The notes below the pieces were generated by a model, which saw only the letters and a program-made list of their open reading frames with translations, ran no database searches and had not been told where the DNA came from. A program made the translations under genes and the position numbers. From contig JANEZZ010001949.1 of assembly GCA_026122225.1 (NCBI GenBank), positions 1,054,001 to 1,118,000 on the forward strand: a DNA stretch of 64,000 nt, in the 5' to 3' direction. The stretch comes from Heloderma charlesbogerti. Lineage: Eukaryota; Chordata; Lepidosauria; Squamata; Helodermatidae. The stretch's first letter is position 1, and every line of letters begins with the position of its first letter. Below are positions 1 through 8,824 of this stretch, piece by piece.

Positions 1-357
1 GGAGAAGACTCTTACGAGTCCCCTGGACTGCAAGGAGGTCAAATCAGTCCATCCTAAAGGAAATCAACCCTGACTGCTCATTGGAAGGACAGATAATGAA
101 GCTGAAGCTCCAATATTTTGGCCACCTAATGCGAAGAGAAAACTCCCTGGAAAAGACCCTGATGCTGGGAAAGACTGAAGGCAAAAGGAGAAGGGGACGG
201 CAGAGGATGAGATGGCTAGATAGCATCACGGATGCAATGAATATGAACTTGAGCACGCTCCAGGAGAGAGTGCAGGACAGGAAGGCCTGGCGTGCTATGG
301 TCCATGGGGTCACGAAGAGGCGGACACGACTGAACGACTGAACAACAACAACAACAA
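1..357 (+). mobile_element. RTE-BovB LINE, 3' end (cut by the window edge)
   Basis: This stretch matches positions 30,145-30,494 of the complete BovB copy in this window almost base for base. It encodes the end of the BovB protein (the FGHLMRRENSLEKTLMLG region, ending in RTRLND and a stop near 341), followed by a short AAC-repeat tail, the usual 3' end of BovB. The rest of the element lies left of the window. The tail here is longer (about five AAC units) than in the two intact copies. It runs directly into an inverted BovB fragment. Confidence 0.93.
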
Positions 358-791
358 CTCTGCATATAAGTTAAATAAGCAGGGTGACAATATGCAGCCT
401 TGTCGTACTCCTTTCCCAATTTTGAACCACTCGGTTGTTCCATGTCTGGTACTTACTGTTGCTTCTTGACCCTCGTACAGGTTTCTCAGGAGACAGGTAA
501 GGTGGTCTGGTACTCCCATCTCTTTCAGAATTTGCCACAGTTTGTTGTGATCCACACAATCAAAGGCTTTAACGTAGTCAATGAAGCAGAAATAGACGTT
601 TTTCTGGAATTCTCTTGCTTTCTCCATGATCCAGCGAATGTTGGCAATTTGATCTCTAGTTCCTCTGCCTCTTCGAAACCCAGCTTGTACTTCCGGTAGT
701 TCTCGGTTCGCATACTGCTGAAGCCTAGCTTGTATGATTTTGAGCATCACCTTGCTGGCATGTGAAATGAGCGCAATTGTGCGGTAGTTTG
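358..791 (-). mobile_element. RTE-BovB internal fragment (reverse transcriptase), inverted
   Basis: Read on the minus strand this encodes the middle of the BovB reverse transcriptase: the IALISHASKVMLK segment, FIDYVKAFD (RT motif A, AKAFD changed to VKAFD) and QGCILSPCLFNLYAE (motif B). It matches about 29,203-29,637 of the complete copy at 27.3 kb. Both ends are internal to the element: it stops before the YADD motif and starts well after the endonuclease. It abuts the AAC tail of the plus-strand copy with no spacer. It is non-functional. Confidence 0.88.
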
Positions 792-1425
792 TGGATTTAA
801 CACCTTTATAATCACGTTGCTCAAATAATGTAAAAATTAACATAATACCATGATGGTGATTGTGCTAGACCTCTTCCATTAAAAAAAAAAGACAGAAAAG
901 CATTTTAGCGCTAGTTAAAAGACTAGTTAGAATAATAATAAATGGGATCATAAAATGGTGCCCACAGCAAAGGTAATAATTATTGTGTGCTAATCATCAA
1001 ATGGCCCCATGTTTCCCACAGCAGCTATGGTATGGAAAGAATCTAGAGGAATGTAAACATAGAAAAGGTGCAGTAATGTTCCCAGTAGTGTAGAAAGTCA
1101 ATTGCAATTGCTGCTGTAGTTTACAATGGAAGAGCACTGATTGAATAGAACTAGGAGCCACCTGTCTGGAAGGAGGCCCAGTCCCTTAACTCTGTGGGAC
1201 CTGTTCTGCAGGTTCTTGCTGTTGTGTGATAGCTCCAGAGAAGACAGCCTAAGATAATCTCACACCTGCTGGAGCCCAACAATATGTTGTGAGGGAAGCA
1301 TAGGGTTCCCATGATTTCCATTTAACACTAATGAAGGGACTGGGGTATTTTCAGGGTAGAATCAGTGGGTGGGTTCAAAGCTTCCCCCAACCACAGATTT
1401 TTATATGAAAAAGTCCTCTAGGTCA
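792..1425. other. Unassigned A+T-rich intergenic sequence
   Basis: I see no open frame, repeat family or RNA gene that I can support here. Confidence 0.5.
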
Positions 1426-1560
1426 GGGCTGGGCAGAAAGTAGATCTCCAGATGTTTTGGACTTCAGCTTCCAGCATTCCTGACCATTGACCACGTTGAC
1501 AGGGACTTTTGGGAGTTGAAGTCCAAAACATTTGGAGATTCACCTTCTGCCCGTCCCTGC
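1426..1560. repeat. Palindromic foldback repeat (family P), copy 1
   Basis: The two arms are inverted copies (GGGCTGGGCAGAAAG on the left against CTTCTGCCCGTCCC on the right). Inside them lie CCAGATGTTTTGGACTTC and its inverted partner GAAGTCCAAAACATTTGG. The same arms recur about a dozen times in this window. The family looks like a non-autonomous DNA transposon. Confidence 0.75.
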
Positions 1561-2289
1561 TCTAGTCATTTAGGGCACAATCCTATACAGAAAAAAATCC
1601 TACAATTCCCAGTATTCCCCTGCCTGCATTCCCCCCTGACCAATTAGGACCCCGAAATCAGATGAACTTAGGTGGAAAATCCCCCTCCCCTCCTGGGCAT
1701 TTGCAAAGGAGAATCAGTGGGGTCAGGAAAGGTTAAGCCCCCCAGCCTCCCAATCCTCTTCTAGAAATATCCACTCTGCCCATGCATTTATTACCTCTGA
1801 AATGTGGGTTTGGGGGCCATGAGTTTGCGAAGAAAATGTCACATTAAGTTCTCATTCATGCTAAAAGGCTGTTTTGCTGTGGAAATGGGCCCATCCTGAA
1901 ATACTAAAAAAAAGTCTTTGCTGTTTGGTAAGTTGTTTTTAACAATTATCTGAACAAAGACTTTTTGTGTCCTTTAAGAGAAAATTGAGGAAGTAAAGCA
2001 TGACAAGTCAGCCAGGTTTAAGCTACAGAAAACAGGACTGAAATGTAAGCAATGGATTTGGACAAAGAAAGAATTTGGGTTTTGGCAAAGTCTGAGGTGT
2101 TAGGAGAATTTTAGGAGGAAATTCATAACTCTCCTGTACTCCCTTGAGTCATTGGGCTGTTTCATCCAGCAGCTGCATCACTTCAAGTGAAACACCAAGA
2201 GCTACAGAGTCTGGCTTGCAAAACACATTGAGCAAGAGTGAATAATGTCACTCCATAAGGTATGTCATGACATAGATCATCTCCTTTTT
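1561..2289. other. Unassigned intergenic sequence
   Basis: The only recognisable item is a short GGGCACAATCCTATAC segment near 1,574 that resembles one arm of the CACAATCCTATGCATG repeat family. Nothing else can be assigned. Confidence 0.45.
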
Positions 2290-2428
2290 GAATTTCCAGA
2301 GGGCTAGCCGCGTTAGTCTGTTGCAGCAAAAACAAAGAGTGCTGTGGCACATTAAAGACTAACACATTTAGTCTGGCATAAGCTTTCGTGGACTATAGCC
2401 CAATTCATCAGATGCATGGAGTGTTACC
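2290..2428 (+). repeat. Interspersed repeat containing the ATAAGCTTTCGTGGAC segment
   Basis: The run from the GCCGCGTTAGTCTGTTGCAG block to the CATCAGATGCATGGAGTG block resembles a dispersed repeat I know from reptile sequences. I cannot place it in a class with confidence. It has no coding content. Confidence 0.5.
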
Positions 2429-2480
2429 AAGAGCTTCAGTTTTTTCTAAAGTACATATGGTGGGGGTCAGAAGAAATTAA

Positions 2481-2917
2481 GGGCACAATCCCATGGCTGC
2501 TAGTCAGCAGCTAGACGGCCACAGGATTGGTTCCCAGGAACTGACCTCGGAACCCGTGCTCCGAAGTCGGTTCCAGGAGAACTGCCTCCCCACCCCTGCC
2601 GCCTCGTAGGTGGCGCAGATCGTCCCCGTGCTCCGCGCTCGGAAGAGCAGCGTGGAGCCGGGAGAAAGGGGGCATTCCTGGGGGTGGGGCAGGGAGTTCG
2701 GAAGTGCTGGTACGACACTTCCTATGTGTTGTCCGGCCTCCCCACCCTGCGCTCCGATGTCCCACGGCTAGACAGCCGAAATCGACCGTCTAGCCACAAA
2801 TGCAGGGCGGCTGGAGCGCAGAGGAGATGATCCCCTCTGGGCTCCTCCTGCCCTGCATTGGATAGGCAGTTGCCTCCGAATTCAGAGGCAGCCGCCTATA
2901 TGCATAGGATTCTTCCC
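2481..2917. mobile_element. GC-rich MITE, Harbinger-like, copy 1 (437 bp)
   Basis: The element begins GGGCACAATCC and ends GGATTCTTCCC, so the ends are imperfect terminal inverted repeats. It is flanked by TAA on both sides (2,478-2,480 and 2,918-2,920). A 3-bp TWA duplication and GGG-starting ends are typical of PIF/Harbinger elements. A second copy lies at 5,318-5,749 with the same internal order: an ACCGACCTCGGAGCC-type block, a GAGCAGGAGGAAAGGG-type block and an inverted GCTAGACAGCC-type sequence. It has no coding capacity. It is much more GC-rich than its surroundings. Confidence 0.75.
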
Positions 2918-3305
2918 TAAATGCAGGAAGTACCGACAGTGACAATCACATTATTAACGGTGATTATTCACGGTGCAGTTGTTGCTGTTAACACAAACAT
3001 TGTGACACTAGGTAAGCCAATTATTAAAGCAAGAGTGTAGGGAAGATTCATCCAAATGAAATCCATTGGTTTTCTCCTTCTTCTTTTCTTTACATGTTGC
3101 TTTCACAGTTCATGCAGATTTGGAATTCCTCCCAGTCAGCTGCCAATGTGCTGTGAAACAGGTTTTGGACTTCAGACAGAAACTGCCTAAACACACCCTT
3201 GTGTTAGAGGGGACTAAATGTCCTTCCTCATCGTCTGCCTTCTCATTGGTGAATTGGTGTGTAACAGTACTAGGAGGGTTTAATATAAAGCAGGGGTAGG
3301 CAGAC
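2918..3305. other. Unassigned intergenic sequence
   Basis: No repeat or gene could be supported. The 77-codon frame here shows no recognisable motif. Confidence 0.45.
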
Positions 3306-3505
3306 TTAGGAAGCTGTGTTATACAGGTAGTCAGACCATTTAGTATTGTCTACTATGCTGACTGGGAGCAATCTCCAGGATCTCAAGCAGAGGTCTTTCA
3401 CATCATCTCCTACCTGATCGTTTGAACTGCAGATCACACCTAGGATCTTCTGCAAACAAAGTATATCATACTCTGTCACAAAGCTATGCTCCCTCTCCAA
3501 ATAAG
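3306..3505 (-). mobile_element. tRNA-derived SINE, nearly full length, antisense
   Basis: On the minus strand the order is a tRNA-like head (CATAGCTTTGTGACAGAG in place of the A box, then a degraded B box), a body with the CTGCTTGAGATCCTGGAGAT block, and the tail that includes ACTAAATGGTCTGACT. The better preserved head of what looks like the same family is at 18,731-18,872. The copy is old and has several substitutions. Confidence 0.7.
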
Positions 3506-3539
3506 ACTTAAAGCCAAGGCTGTTATCAAGGGTAGGCAT

Positions 3540-3860
3540 GGTTGGGCACCTGCTGAGGGCCCACACTTTAACAGGAGCCCCCTGACAAGAGCCCCCTGGA
3601 CTTGCTCATCCCTTTCACCATAACAACATGCTTCTTCACCTGCCTCTCACCCTAGCCCAGAGAATGGTGGTGGTGAGAAGAAGGTGTAGCAGATGCCACT
3701 GCTCACTTGCTCACTGGCTCTCTGTCTGCCACAAAAGCAAGTGGTAGCGATTATTACAAAAATGATGATGAGCAAGAGCAGCTGGTAAAAATGGCAATGA
3801 GAAGGTAGATGCACTGAGGAAGGGGGCCCATTGAGGGTGCCTTGCCCAAGGGCTGTCAAA
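3540..3860 (-). repeat. Interspersed repeat R1, complete-looking copy
   Basis: The minus strand carries GTGGGCCCTCAGCAGGTG at one end and GAGCAAGTGAGCAGTGG inside. The same repeat occurs on the plus strand at 8,085-8,361 and resumes at 12,055, where an L2-like LINE has split it. This unbroken copy shows what the empty site looked like: GGCTCCTGTTAAAGTGTGGGCC here corresponds to the joined flanks there. Class unknown. The 128- and 74-codon frames in it are not convincing genes. Confidence 0.7.
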
Positions 3861-4134
3861 AACCTGAAGCTGGCAGTGCTAAGCCAGCTGGGATATGAAC
3901 CCACTGCACTCAAACCCATTGCTCCTTGCTCCTCTTCGTTGAGTGTGTGGGAGGAAATAAAGTGTTTACAGGCCTCAGAACATGAGATGCCCCCTGCTCC
4001 GTTCGACGTGTCCTGGTTGATCATGCCTCCCATTATTTGGTGTCATGGATTTTAGGAAAAGCTGACTTTGCTGTATTGGACATGCTGGGAAGAGACTTGA
4101 AAAACCGCTATCCCACGTCTATTAAAGCAATATA

Positions 4135-4135
4135 T

Positions 4136-4179
<44 letters not shown>
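4135..4179. repeat. (TAG)n microsatellite
   Basis: About 15 consecutive TAG/AGT units. Confidence 0.97.
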
Positions 4180-4180
4180 A

Positions 4181-5097
4181 AGCAAATGTTAAATATTAAT
4201 TATAGATTATTAAGAATTTGAAAATGTAAATAAGTAAGAAGTATTTTATGTAATTGTATTAAAAAGAAAATAACACAAGCAGGCTCACAATGAATTCTGG
4301 GTAACTGGCATAAAAATAATGGCCAAGCTGGCCTTTATGGTATCCAAAGCAAAAATGCTGATTTAAAGCCCTATCACTTGGGCCAAAACATTATTTGACT
4401 AATGAACAGGTGCAAGACTGTATAATTCCAGGTCAAAAGTGTACTGAAAGTTTTTGCTTATCAATTAATGAGCAAAAAAAATGTGTAAGGTATGCACATC
4501 AAAAAGCTTGATATATAGATGTCTAGAAAAAAAATGATGTACTCAGGTTTAATTTGGCAAATTTTGAGTAAGGAGTTATCTTCTCAAAGGTATAGTTCAA
4601 AATTGATCTTATCTAGCCTGAAAGGTGTACATGTAAGCCTTTTATGTATGTTCCAGTTTTTAAGAATGTTTAATAACAATGAAATAATTAAGACTGTGAG
4701 CCCTAATTTATGGGACAGCAGATCATATTAGCTATGAGGTAATTGCTACACAAAAAGGGTATAAATATGTGCTGATTTTACAATACGGGAGCGTCTTCTT
4801 AGAAGTTCATCGCATGTGTGTACCTGTCAGCTGAACGTCCTATTCAGTATTGAATAAAGAGCTTAGTACTTAAAATGAGATCTCTCTTTTTTAAGCTATT
4901 AAGATTTAAGGATCTTTAATAACGCTCTGTTTAAGAACAAGACATGTTTTAATGTCAATATATGCAATATATTTTGATGTTATGCCACAAGTATATTTGT
5001 AATAAAACACGGATCAAAAAAGATTTACCTGTACTAATTCGTGTTGATACAAAACCTAGATTGCAACCCATGAAAAAATCCTAGGTGTACACTTTAT
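4181..5097. other. A+T-rich intergenic sequence with an LTR-like promoter and poly(A) pair
   Basis: Most of the stretch is unassigned. Near 4,758 there is GGTATAAATATG, and about 95 bp later TTGAATAAAGAGC near 4,850. This spacing of a TATA box and a poly(A) signal is seen in LTRs. I could not find TG...CA ends with a target duplication, so an LTR is only a possibility. Confidence 0.3.
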
Positions 5098-5100
5098 TTA

Positions 5101-5222
5101 GGATGAATCTACACATAGCAGTTATACCATTATCATACTGTTACCATAACTATTGGTGCCCACTGGTGTCATGTGTACCAGTAGTTATGATAATGGTATA
5201 ACTGCTATGTGTAGATTCAGCC
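5101..5222. mobile_element. Near-perfect hairpin MITE (122 bp)
   Basis: The first 37 bases (from GGATGAATCTACACATAGC) and the inverted last 37 differ at only one base. TTA flanks both sides (5,098-5,100 and 5,223-5,225), consistent with a 3-bp Harbinger-type target duplication. The loop holds a short ATTGGTGCCCACTGG segment. There is no coding content. Confidence 0.85.
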
Positions 5223-5317
5223 TTAGAAGTATTTAATCTGCTATTAGGTGGTAAACGAGGAGCTAAATGCTTCCAAAGTACTGCACTATAGACAGATAGC
5301 TCAAACAAAGTCCCTAA

Positions 5318-5749
5318 GGGCGTAATCCTATGGCCACTAGACAGTGGCTAGACAGCCATAGGATAAGTTGGTTTTTGGGAACCGACCTCGGAGCCCAAAC
5401 TCCAAGGTCAGTTCCCAGAAAACTGTCTCCCTGCCCCTGCCACTTTGTAGGTGGCGAGGATCGTCCTGGGCTCTACCCTTGTAAGAGCAGCGTGGAGCAG
5501 GAGGAAAGGGAGCATTCCCAGGGGCAGGGACCTTGGAAGGACTGGAACAATGCTTCCTATGCATCATCCGGCCACTGCCCCCCACTCTGAAGCACTGAGG
5601 CTAGACAGCTGAAATGACCATCTAGCCGTAAATGTGGGGTGGCTGGAGCACGGAGGTGAAGATCCCCTCCGCACTCAGCCTGCCCTGGACTGGATAGGTG
5701 TTCGCCTCCAAGTCTGGAGGCAGCCACCTATCCCCATAGGATTGTGCCC
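5318..5749. mobile_element. GC-rich MITE, Harbinger-like, copy 2 (432 bp)
   Basis: This is the partner of 2,481-2,917. It begins GGGCGTAATCCTATGG and ends CCATAGGATTGTGCCC, which are better preserved inverted ends. It is flanked by TAA on the left and TTAA on the right. The two 80-odd-codon frames over it are shadows of its GC-rich sequence. Confidence 0.78.
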
Positions 5750-5753
5750 TTAA

Positions 5754-6497
5754 CTGTAACACTGGGTCATAGTTCAGTAGACCACATGCTTTGCACTCAG
5801 AGAATCTCAGAAGACCAAGTACTTTGCATGCCGTTCTACATAAATAAAATTCCACCTAGTAGGGCTGGGAAATATATCTGCCTGAGTCCTTAGATATCTG
5901 CATTCACTAGAAAACAAACTAGATTAATCAATGGTCTGAACTAGTAACACAGCTTCATATATACTTCATGGATTAGTTTGCTACCTTATCACTGATTATG
6001 ATGAGATGGGCCTCCCATAGACCCATGGTCATATGTGTAAGCTCACATCCTCTGCCTCCTGCACTCCTGTTGATTTCTGTACCTCTTTGGCAAAATCAAG
6101 GACACCTTGGAGAATGTTCTTTAATGGATCAAAAGTAAAGCTAAAATCCTGTGGACATATCTGGGACTGCATTTGTTTTGCTGGATTGTCCGAGCTACGG
6201 TACAAACCTATTATTACTGTGAATGTTGCATTTCACTTAAAAAAACAAGGTTCCTCATACGCACTATAAAAGTGTCAATTATTCTGCCTCAGTGGCAGGA
6301 TTTTGAATGAGTTCATGCACCACAAAATGGTCAGGAATATGTCATTTTTGCTGTATTCAGTGGTTTATGTCATCATTAAAAGTATGCACATTTCAGATCA
6401 AAGCAGTTCTTTTCTGACATGATGTACTATGTTTATTCATACAGTAACCTATTACTGTGGTGTCAGGCAGACGTTGAAAAATATATTAAGTCATTTA
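5754..6497. other. Unassigned intergenic sequence
   Basis: Nothing recognisable was found. Small frames in it show no family motif. Confidence 0.45.
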
Positions 6498-6560
6498 CAG
6501 CACAATCCTATGCATGTTTATTCAGAAGTAAGCCCCACTATGTTCAGTGGTCATAGACTG
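6498..6560. repeat. CACAATCCTATGCATG foldback repeat (family C), one arm
   Basis: This is one arm (CACAATCCTATGCATG, then TTCAGAAGTAAGCCCCACT) of a roughly 90-bp palindromic repeat. Fuller copies are at 21,988, 55,520 and 61,228. This copy lacks its right half. Confidence 0.65.
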
Positions 6561-6597
6561 ATTAAGCAGTCAGTCTGCGAGCATCTAGAAAATAATA

Positions 6598-6842
6598 GAT
6601 TGATTACTAAGAGTTAACATGGGCTTAACAGGAATAAGTCATGCCAGACCAGCCTTATCTCCTTTTCTGATGGAGTTTCTAGATGGATAGACCATAGAAA
6701 TGCTCTGGACGTAGCATATCTTGAATTCAACAAAACATTTGACAAGGTTTCCCATTATATCCTAGCTGATAATGGTAAAATGTAAGTTGGACAATACTAC
6801 AATTAGGTAGATCCAGAGTTGACTGAGCAGCCATACTGAATG
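6598..6842 (+). mobile_element. CR1 LINE, reverse transcriptase fragment, part 1
   Basis: Conceptual translation shows a decayed CR1 reverse transcriptase: a block ending QTSLISFSDGV, then YLEFNKTFDKVSH, which corresponds to the CR1 motif YLDFxKAFDKVxH. Frameshifts and stops break it. It continues at 7,163 after an inserted element. Confidence 0.82.
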
Positions 6843-7162
6843 TGCCTGTTTGTACAACACAACAGCCCACTGTGGATTATTTAACCCATGATGAGGCCGC
6901 TGTGTATGCAGCTGCCATTTTGGATATGCAAGCCCTGCTCAGGATCTGTCATGCCATGTGAACCTGGCGAGCATGGGTTATGTGAGGGTTAGCCCATGCT
7001 TAACAGATGGTCTGTTTTAGGGTTATATGAGGGTGGTTTAACCCTTGCATAACCCATGCTCACTAGGGGTGCATATGCAACCTGGAGCCCACGGGTGCCA
7101 CAGCTCAATGAGCTGTGGTGTGTCACTGTGGTTCTATGAGCTGTGGTGTGTCATTCAAACCC
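6843..7162. mobile_element. MITE-like insertion splitting the CR1 element
   Basis: About 320 bp of non-CR1 sequence interrupts the CR1 reading. Its ends are weak inverted repeats (GTTTGTACAACACA on the left against TGTGTCATTCAAAC on the right). It contains several ACCCATGnTNAnC-like and GGGTTA blocks related to the foldback clusters at 20.6 and 26.8 kb. The exact ends are uncertain by about 10 bp. Confidence 0.55.
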
Positions 7163-8065
7163 ATCAGTGAGTGCTAATTAATGGAGGGAAGTCTCAAGTG
7201 GAATGCCACCAGGCTCTGCTCTAGGGCCTGTGGTGTTTAAACATTTTTATAAATGACTTGGACGAGGATATAGAAGGGTTACTTATTAAATGTGCAGATG
7301 ACATGAAGGTAAGAGGGACAGCCAACACAACTGAAGACAGAATCAAGATTCAAAAGAATCTAGACTGGAACACTGAGCCAAATCTAACAAGATGAGATTC
7401 AACAGAGATAAATGTAAAGTCTCACATTTAGGTACAAAAAATCAAAGAAATAAGTATAGAATGGGGGAGACCTGGCTGGGGAGCAGTACATGTGAAGAGG
7501 ACCTAGGTGTCTTAGTGGATCATAAGCTGAATATGAGCCAGCAGTGTGATGGGGCAGCTAAGGAAGCTAATTCAATCATTGGCTGCATTAATAGAAGTAT
7601 TGTCTCCTGATCATGGGTAGTAATAGTTTTGCTCTAGTCTGTGTTAGTCAGGTAGCATTTGGAGTTCCGTGTCCAGTTCTGGGCACCCAATTTTTAGAAA
7701 GGCATTGACAAGTTGGAGTATGTCTAGAGAACAGCAACGAGGATGGAACCCAAATCTTATGAGGAACAGTAGAAAGAGCTGTGTATGCTTAAACTGGAGA
7801 AGAGAAGATTAAGGGGGGACATGATAGCGGTGTTCAAATATCTGAAAGGCTGCCCTGCAGAAGATGGAACAGACTTGTTCTCTGTTGCTCCTGAAGGCAG
7901 GACTAGAACCAACCGGTAGAAATGGCAAGGAAACAGATTTCTGCTTAATGTTAGGAGAAATGTCCTAACATTGAGAGCTGTTCAGAAGTGGAAGAGATTG
8001 CTTCAGGACATGGTGGGTTCTCCTTCTCTGGACGTCTTTAAGCAGAGGCTGGATGGCCATCTGCC
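7163..8065 (+). mobile_element. CR1 LINE, RT C-terminal half, part 2
   Basis: The reading resumes with a SQVECHxALL-type block and the RT region FINDLDEDIEG followed by KCADDMKV (the catalytic F/YADD becomes CADD). Next comes MRFNRDKCKVSHLGTKN and EEDLGVLVDHKLNMSQQC, a block diagnostic of CR1. The C-terminal end follows: GDMIAVFKYLKGC, DLFSVAPEGRTRT and SPSLDVFKQRLDG. A frameshift separates the blocks. The 72-codon and 103-codon frames here are pieces of this pseudogene. No CR1 3' tail follows. Confidence 0.88.
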
Positions 8066-8084
8066 AGGGATACTGTGGCTGAAC

Positions 8085-8361
8085 CCTGCAGTGGGCAAGA
8101 CACCCTCAATGCCCACCCCAGTCAGCCCACGCCCTCACTGCCAGTGTTGCCAGCTCCTCTTCCTCATAATTTCTGCTTGCTTGCCAAGTAGAGAGCCACT
8201 GGGCAAGCAAGCAGTGGCAGCTGCCATGACTCCTTCTCTCTCCACTACTGCTTGCTTGCTCACTCCCTCTGGGCCAGAGTGAGAGGTGGGTGAACAACAA
8301 GTAGGTTGCAAGGCTGAAGAGGAGGAACAGGTTGATGGGGACTCTTCTCAGTGGGCTCCCT
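8085..8361 (+). repeat. Interspersed repeat R1, left part, split by a LINE
   Basis: This is the same repeat as 3,540-3,860 in the other orientation, sharing the GAGCAAGCAAGCAGT-like and GGGCTCC blocks. It stops at 8,361 and resumes at 12,055 with GATGTGGGCCCTCAGCAG, so the LINE between them was inserted into it. Confidence 0.68.
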
Positions 8362-8366
8362 GATAA

Positions 8367-8791
8367 CAGCCAGGGCCTGCAGGAGAAGCCACCACCACCA
8401 CCACCACCGGGGAAGAGGCGTGCTTGCCGCCGCTGGGCCTGCTGCTGCCGCCGCTGGGCCTGCTGCTGCCGCCGCTGCCACCACCACCAGGCCTTCCTTG
8501 TGGACTTCTGCCTGGCAGACTGCCAGTCCCTGCAGGACCAGGCCCCCAGGTACCGAGCCAGCTGTGCTGCTCCACCTGCCCCTCCCTGGAGGGGCTACAT
8601 AAGCTGGCTGGCTGAGGTGGCCTGGGAGAGCCAGGGCCTGCAGGAGAAGCCACCACCAACATCACCGGGGAAGAGGCGTGCTTGCCGCCGCCGGGCCTGC
8701 TGCCGCCGCCGGGCCTGCTGCCGCCGGGCCTGCTGCCGCCGCCGTCACCACTACCACCTCCACCAGGCCTTCCCTGTGGACTCCTGCCTGG
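8367..8791 (+). repeat. Tandem GC-rich 5' monomers of the L2-like LINE
   Basis: A unit starting AGCCAGGGCCTGCAGGAG occurs at 8,368 and again at 8,629. Each copy runs through CCACCACC repeats, a CGGGGAAGAGGCGTGCTTGC block, repeated GCCGCCGNTGGGCCTGCTG blocks and GGACTNCTGCCTGGCA. The first unit is about 262 bp, the second about 163 bp. They begin exactly at the 5' end of the element, so they probably form its promoter and 5' untranslated region. The Arg/Cys-rich, Pro/Leu-rich and Gly/Ser-rich frames over them are composition artefacts. Confidence 0.8.
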
Positions 8792-8824
8792 CATTTTTAA
8801 GGGGATTTTAATTGTTTTGTTGGT

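Noticed and set aside
358..791. Twin-priming inversion for the BovB junction
   Set aside because: Twin priming leaves the inverted part upstream of the 3' tail. Here the inverted piece is downstream of the tail.
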